Of a stretch of DNA of 9,776 nt, positions 6,495-9,776 are shown in pieces (the stretch's first letter is position 1; each line of letters starts with the position of its first letter). A program made the position numbers and the translations under genes. The notes below the pieces were generated by a model that saw nothing but the letters and a program-made list of their open reading frames with translations, searched no databases and was not told the origin of the DNA. The stretch is from Bdellovibrionales bacterium (lineage in GTDB: Bacteria; Bdellovibrionota; Bdellovibrionia; Bdellovibrionales; UBA1609): positions 1-9,776 of the forward strand of contig DAIDJH010000039.1 in assembly GCA_027451425.1 (NCBI GenBank), in the 5' to 3' direction.

Positions 6495-7658
6495 TCACCC
6501 TTTTTGTAGGAGCGTGATAGAGAATTTCGCGCCTTTGCCCTCTTTGCTTCTGACTGAGATGGTGCCGCCCCAAGACTGAACAAGTTTGTATGAGGTGGCA
6601 AGCCCAAGCCCTGTACCCACTCCCACATCTTTAGTTGTAAAAAATGGTTTGAAAATTTGTGAGATATTTTTTGCGCTGATGCCGCAACCCGTGTCGGCCA
6701 GAGTAATAAGTGTTTTTCGGTCAGCGGGGCTCTGTCCTTGTATGGACTCCACGCGAAGTTCAATACCATGGTCCCTGGCGTGTCCGGTTTTCACGGCTTC
6801 GTCGATGGCATGTACGGCATTGACGAATAAGTTAAGAAAAACTTGACCAAGGGGACCGGCTTCGGCTTGAACCAATACGGGTTGTTCAAGCACCAGGTCC
6901 AGATGAATATTCTTTTTGTCGAGTTCGGGGCGGATTAGATTGACCACGTCTTCGATGACTTGGTGCAAATCGACGGCTGAAGTATTGCCTGAAGGTCCGC
7001 CGCGGCTGAGGTGGAGCAAAGAATGAACAAGTTTAGAAATGCGATCGATTTGGGTGACAATCACAGACATATCGTCGCGCAAACTTGTTGAGTTCGCGCC
7101 GCTGTCTTTCGCCTTTTTCTCGGCAAGTTCGGCACGGCTCCGAATAATTCCGAGGGGCGTGCCAATTTCATGAGCCAAGCTTGAAGCCAAAAGCCCCAGA
7201 GACGCGAGGCGATCTTGTTGTAAAATGAGGGCGCGATTTTCATGAAGTTCCCGCAGATCTGAGGCGTGCTTGATGGAGTATCGAATCGAACGCTCAAGAA
7301 GTTGGGAGGTGAGCGCGCTTTTGACGAGATAGTCCGATGCGCCTGTTTGCATGGCCTTCACATCCAAATCAAAATCGCCGAGACCGGTCAAAAATATAAT
7401 CGGGCACGCCGAATCGAGTTTTTGCACTTCGGCTAAAATATCAAGCCCCGTGTGTTCACCGAGTTGGTAGTCAAGCAGGCAGGCATCGAATGCGCTTTGT
7501 TCTTGATTTCGAATCAAGGCGTCAAGCCCATCTCTGAATGATGACTTCCAGGTTAGCCGATATTTATTGTGCGTCAGATCCGAAAATAAATCGCGGATTT
7601 GCACGTAGTCGTCTTCGTCGTCGTCAATCAAGAGAATTTGAAATTCATTATTTTTCAC
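6495..7658 (-). CDS. Receiver-histidine kinase (N-terminal REC, then HisKA and HATPase)
   Basis: A 387-aa cytoplasmic signalling protein with no membrane segment. Residues 6-125 form a receiver domain: acidic pocket D12-D14, phospho-acceptor D63 (LLDYQLG), T91 (FLTG) and K113. A linker helix (about 128-150) leads to the HisKA domain with H163 in SLAHEIGTPLG. The ATPase domain follows with the N box (NLFVNAVHAI, N280), G1 (DTGCGIS, from D322), F box (FKPFFTT) and G2 (GTGLGLA, 348-354). All catalytic residues are present, so the protein should both accept phosphate on D63 and autophosphorylate H163. The order, receiver before kinase, is the reverse of common hybrid kinases and suggests that the receiver gates the kinase. 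The GTG start shares bases with the stop of the upstream receiver gene (GTGA) and has no own ribosome binding site, so translation is probably coupled. It is the last gene of the operon. Confidence 0.93.
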   Translation of the reverse strand: MKNNEFQILLIDDDEDDYVQIRDLFSDLTHNKYRLTWKSSFRDGLDALIRNQEQSAFDACLLDYQLGEHTGLDILAEVQKLDSACPIIFLTGLGDFDLDVKAMQTGASDYLVKSALTSQLLERSIRYSIKHASDLRELHENRALILQQDRLASLGLLASSLAHEIGTPLGIIRSRAELAEKKAKDSGANSTSLRDDMSVIVTQIDRISKLVHSLLHLSRGGPSGNTSAVDLHQVIEDVVNLIRPELDKKNIHLDLVLEQPVLVQAEAGPLGQVFLNLFVNAVHAIDEAVKTGHARDHGIELRVESIQGQSPADRKTLITLADTGCGISAKNISQIFKPFFTTKDVGVGTGLGLATSYKLVQSWGGTISVRSKEGKGAKFSITLLQKG

Positions 7659-8131
7659 GATTTAGATTTGGTGGGGCGGTTGACACGACTTTCTGGCAAT
7701 TCGACGATTTCAAACCAATATCGACCCAAATCCCTTATCACTTGTACAAGAGACACGAATGATACCGGTTTGGTGATGTAGGAGTTCACGCCCAAGTCAT
7801 AAGTTCTGTAAACGTCCTCTTCGGCCTTTGAAGTTGTGAGAACAACAACTGGAATTTGCCGAAATTCGGCATCGGTTTTTAATTCTTTGAGAGCTTCGCG
7901 GCCATCTTTTCTCGGCATGTTGAGATCGAGTAAGATTAAGCCTGGCAGGGGTGAGTTTTTCTCCTCTTTGAATTTGCCCGTGCGATGTAAGTAGGCCAGC
8001 AACTCTTCGCCATTGTGAACGAAATGAAGCTTATTGAGAAGACGGCTTTCGCGAAAAGCATCTTCAATCATGCGGCAGTCGTCGAGATCGTCATCAGCGA
8101 TCAAAATGGGAACCATATTTTTGTTCGTCAT
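7655..8131 (-). CDS. Single-domain response regulator, Rcp1-like
   Basis: A stand-alone receiver of 158 aa with no output domain, so it works by protein contact or as a phosphate shuttle. Seen are the acidic pair D13/D14 in IADDDLDD, phospho-acceptor D69 in LLDLNMPRKDG, T99 in VVLTTS and K121 in ITKPVSF. The lengthened loop after the second strand (HNGEELLAYLHRTGKF...) and the DLNMPRKDG wording are typical of the Rcp1 group that pairs with phytochrome-type kinases. The ATG lies inside the end of the upstream PAS kinase gene (38-bp overlap), with GAGG a few bases ahead of it. Its stop overlaps the next kinase start by 4 bp. The context suggests it is phosphorylated by the PAS kinase and may pass phosphate on to, or regulate, the REC-kinase. 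That wiring is inferred. Confidence 0.95.
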   Translation of the reverse strand: MTNKNMVPILIADDDLDDCRMIEDAFRESRLLNKLHFVHNGEELLAYLHRTGKFKEEKNSPLPGLILLDLNMPRKDGREALKELKTDAEFRQIPVVVLTTSKAEEDVYRTYDLGVNSYITKPVSFVSLVQVIRDLGRYWFEIVELPESRVNRPTKSKS

Positions 8132-9266
8132 GAGTGCCTCGTGTAATAGGTAGGGTCAGAATAAATGTTGAACCGTGGCCGGGCAAGGATTTCGCCGTGA
8201 TGACGCCCCCATGGCGATCGACAATTTTTCGGCATACGGCGAGACCAATGCCGGTCCCTTCGTATTCGTGTCGGCCGTGCAGACGCTGAAAAATTGTAAA
8301 TATTCGATCGAGATATTTCTCGTCAAAACCAATGCCGTTATCAGTTACGCGAATTTCGCAGCGACTGGCATTCGGGCCAAACATTGAGCCTGTCGACGTT
8401 CGACATTCAATGCGGACGACCGGCGGAGTGCCGGGTTGATGAAACTTCAGCGCGTTACCAATCAAATTCTGAAAGAGTTGCCTCATCTGCGTTGCATCGG
8501 CCTCAATCGTGGGGAGATTGTTGAACTCCACTCGGCCGCTTGTTTGTTCAATGCGAACTTCAAGATCGGCGACCACTTGTTTAACTATATCGTTGAGATC
8601 AACGGGAGTGAACGGTTGAGCTTTCGTGGTAACCCGTGAATAAGACAAAAGGTCATTGATGAGAACTTGCATTCGTTCGGCGGAACTCTGTATGCGGTTG
8701 AGATAGTCGGCCGCGTCCGGGCTTAACGAATCTCCGGTTTTGAGTCGAAGGCGATCTGAAAATGACTGAATCTTGCGCAGAGGCTCTTGCAGGTCATGTG
8801 CCGCGACCGAGGCGAAATCCTGCAATTCTTTGTTGCTGACCTCAAGCTTTTTCGCATACACGCGCAGTGTTTCTTCGGCGAGTTTGCGGTCGGTCATTTC
8901 GTATCGAACCGCGACGTATTGCACGGGCCTACCGGTCTCATCCATAAACGGCACAATCGTTGTATGCACCCAGTAGTGCGATCCGTCTTTGGCGCGGTTT
9001 TTGAGTTCACCCTCCCACACTTCGCCTTTTGAAATGGTTGCCCACATGTGTTCGAAAAATTCGGGTGGATGGTAATCGGATTTGATCACGCGGTGGGTTT
9101 TGCCGATGAGTTCTTCGCGTGAGTATTTTGATATCGCGCAAAATTTTTGGTTCACGTAAGTGATTATGCCGCGATTGTCGGTGATCGCGACAATCGCCGC
9201 CTCATCGATCGCGGATTTTAAATGCGCGAAATCCTGTGCGGACAGTCCCTCAGTCCGCGAATTCAT
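8094..9266 (-). CDS. PAS-domain sensor histidine kinase, soluble
   Basis: A 390-aa cytoplasmic kinase. The PAS domain with its C-terminal PAC motif spans about residues 10-128 (ITDNRGIITYVNQKFC; WEGELKNRAKDGSHYWVHTT; VAVRYEMTDRK). A coiled-coil linker (about 126-150) follows. The phospho-acceptor is H157 in VAAHDLQEPLRK, a form typical of phytochrome-like kinases, and the ATPase motifs are N271 (NLIGNALKF), DNGIGFD (309-315) and GTGIGLAV (337-344). There is no membrane segment, so it senses an internal signal; no bilin GAF or PHY domain is present and the PAS ligand is unknown. The start at 9266 is chosen because GGGGAG lies 4 nt ahead. An ATG ten codons upstream (9296) has no ribosome binding site. 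The gene overlaps the sigma-54 activator gene by 17 bp and the receiver gene by 38 bp, so the four form one operon. Confidence 0.94.
   Translation of the reverse strand: MNSRTEGLSAQDFAHLKSAIDEAAIVAITDNRGIITYVNQKFCAISKYSREELIGKTHRVIKSDYHPPEFFEHMWATISKGEVWEGELKNRAKDGSHYWVHTTIVPFMDETGRPVQYVAVRYEMTDRKLAEETLRVYAKKLEVSNKELQDFASVAAHDLQEPLRKIQSFSDRLRLKTGDSLSPDAADYLNRIQSSAERMQVLINDLLSYSRVTTKAQPFTPVDLNDIVKQVVADLEVRIEQTSGRVEFNNLPTIEADATQMRQLFQNLIGNALKFHQPGTPPVVRIECRTSTGSMFGPNASRCEIRVTDNGIGFDEKYLDRIFTIFQRLHGRHEYEGTGIGLAVCRKIVDRHGGVITAKSLPGHGSTFILTLPITRGTHDEQKYGSHFDR
9171..9197. repeat. Perfect 10-bp inverted repeat with 7-nt loop
   Basis: GCGATTGTCG (9171-9180) and CGACAATCGC (9188-9197) are exact reverse complements around the loop GTGATCG. 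The hairpin falls within codons of the PAS domain start (AIVAITDNRG), about 70 nt after the kinase start codon. The match is exact; a role is not shown, and codon constraints could account for it. Confidence 0.6.
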
Positions 9267-9776
9267 GCCGCTCCCCGATTGCGGGTTCTGGAACATCGGG
9301 GGGTTCTGGAGTGTCGCTTGAGACTAAACCGTAAGCGCGTTCTTTTCGGTAGAGCGTGCGTCGACTGATCCCTAAAACGCGAGCGGCATCGTCCTTTTTG
9401 TTGTGCACTTCGCCGAGGATGAGTTTAATGTACCGCTCTTCGAGTTTTTCGATTGTGGGGCGGTCGGCGTGCAATTCGGCGAGATTTTGTTTGGCCTCTT
9501 CGAGAGCGCCGTCTAAAACCGCGGATTTTTCAATGGTGTCACCCGTGCACAAAACCATTGCGCGCTCGATCACATTTTCGAGTTCGCGCACGTTGCCGGG
9601 CCAGGGGTGGGCCATCAAAACCGCCATTGCCGCCGGTGAAACTCCGCGTACTTTTGAATTGTTTTGTGCCGCGAATTTTCCGATGAAATTTTCAACGAGG
9701 AGCGGGATGTCTTCTGTGCGCTCGCGCAGTGGTGGCACGCGAACGGGGATAACGTTCAGGCGGTAGAACAAATCTT
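9250..9776 (-). CDS. NtrC-type sigma-54-dependent activator (C-terminal part, 5' end outside window)
   Basis: Proteins of this family bind enhancer DNA and use ATP hydrolysis by an AAA+ domain to open sigma-54 promoters. The frame is open to the window edge and reads DLFYRLNVIPVRVPPLRER from base 9774 down, a hallmark of the AAA+ core. The TTG at 9771 is therefore not a start. HPWPGNVRELENVIERAMVL is the sensor II region. Near the C-terminus a Fis-type helix-turn-helix (KKDDAARVLGISRRTLYRK) gives DNA binding. A short Pro/Glu-rich tail (TPEPPDVPEPAIGE) follows. The GAFTGA loop, Walker motifs and any receiver domain lie outside, so control by phosphorylation is inferred from the kinase genes downstream. 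The last 17 bp overlap the PAS kinase start. The family is certain; its target genes are unknown. Confidence 0.95.
   Translation of the reverse strand, partial: DLFYRLNVIPVRVPPLRERTEDIPLLVENFIGKFAAQNNSKVRGVSPAAMAVLMAHPWPGNVRELENVIERAMVLCTGDTIEKSAVLDGALEEAKQNLAELHADRPTIEKLEERYIKLILGEVHNKKDDAARVLGISRRTLYRKERAYGLVSSDTPEPPDVPEPAIGERHEFAD
9271..9276 (-). promoter_or_regulatory. Ribosome binding site deciding the PAS kinase start
   Basis: On the minus strand GGGGAG lies 4 nt before the ATG at 9266, inside the last codons of the sigma-54 activator gene. The ATG at 9296 is preceded by a C-rich stretch with no such site. Confidence 0.6.

Noticed and set aside
9267..9296. Ten-residue longer start for the PAS kinase
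   Set aside because: No ribosome binding site at 9296, whereas GGGGAG precedes the ATG at 9266.

Overview
The window looks like chromosomal DNA of a diderm (Gram-negative) bacterium of moderate GC. It carries an outer-membrane-type lytic transglycosylase, a lipoprotein superoxide dismutase and two lipopolysaccharide-core glycosyltransferases. The wording of the Kdo transferase motifs (HASSGEFEYARP, GSTWPEDE) differs from enteric WaaA and reminds me of Bdellovibrionota/deltaproteobacterial-type sequences. That placement is an inference from memory, not a search result. I see no mobile element, CRISPR array, tRNA or rRNA.

Layout. (1) Positions 1-2456, plus strand: the 3' part of mltA (murein lytic transglycosylase A), then sodC (Cu/Zn superoxide dismutase lipoprotein) 24 bp later, then trpS (tryptophanyl-tRNA synthetase), which overlaps sodC by 4 bp. 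This is probably one transcript. (2) Positions 2586-5396, minus strand: a small unrecognised protein of 105 aa behind a good candidate promoter, then a GT9 heptosyltransferase-like gene, then waaA (Kdo transferase), which overlaps the GT9 gene by 14 bp. The unit converges on trpS. (3) Positions 5537-6454, plus strand: a tandem-domain universal stress protein, divergent from the small gene. (4) Positions 6495-9776, minus strand: a tightly overlapping signalling operon. In transcription order it has the 3' end of an NtrC-type sigma-54 activator, a soluble PAS histidine kinase, a stand-alone Rcp1-like receiver, and a kinase whose receiver domain is at its N-terminus.

How the genes work together. 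Segments 1 and 2 concern the envelope (peptidoglycan turnover, periplasmic superoxide defence, LPS inner core) with one translation gene among them. Segment 4 reads as a cytoplasmic multi-step phosphorelay: two kinases, two receivers and a sigma-54 enhancer-binding output protein, all joined by overlapping start and stop codons. It is the most interesting block here. Its parts are all from known families, so the novelty, if any, lies in how they are wired. The best candidates for undescribed biology are the 105-aa orphan protein and the REC-first kinase arrangement; nothing in the window is demonstrably a new system.
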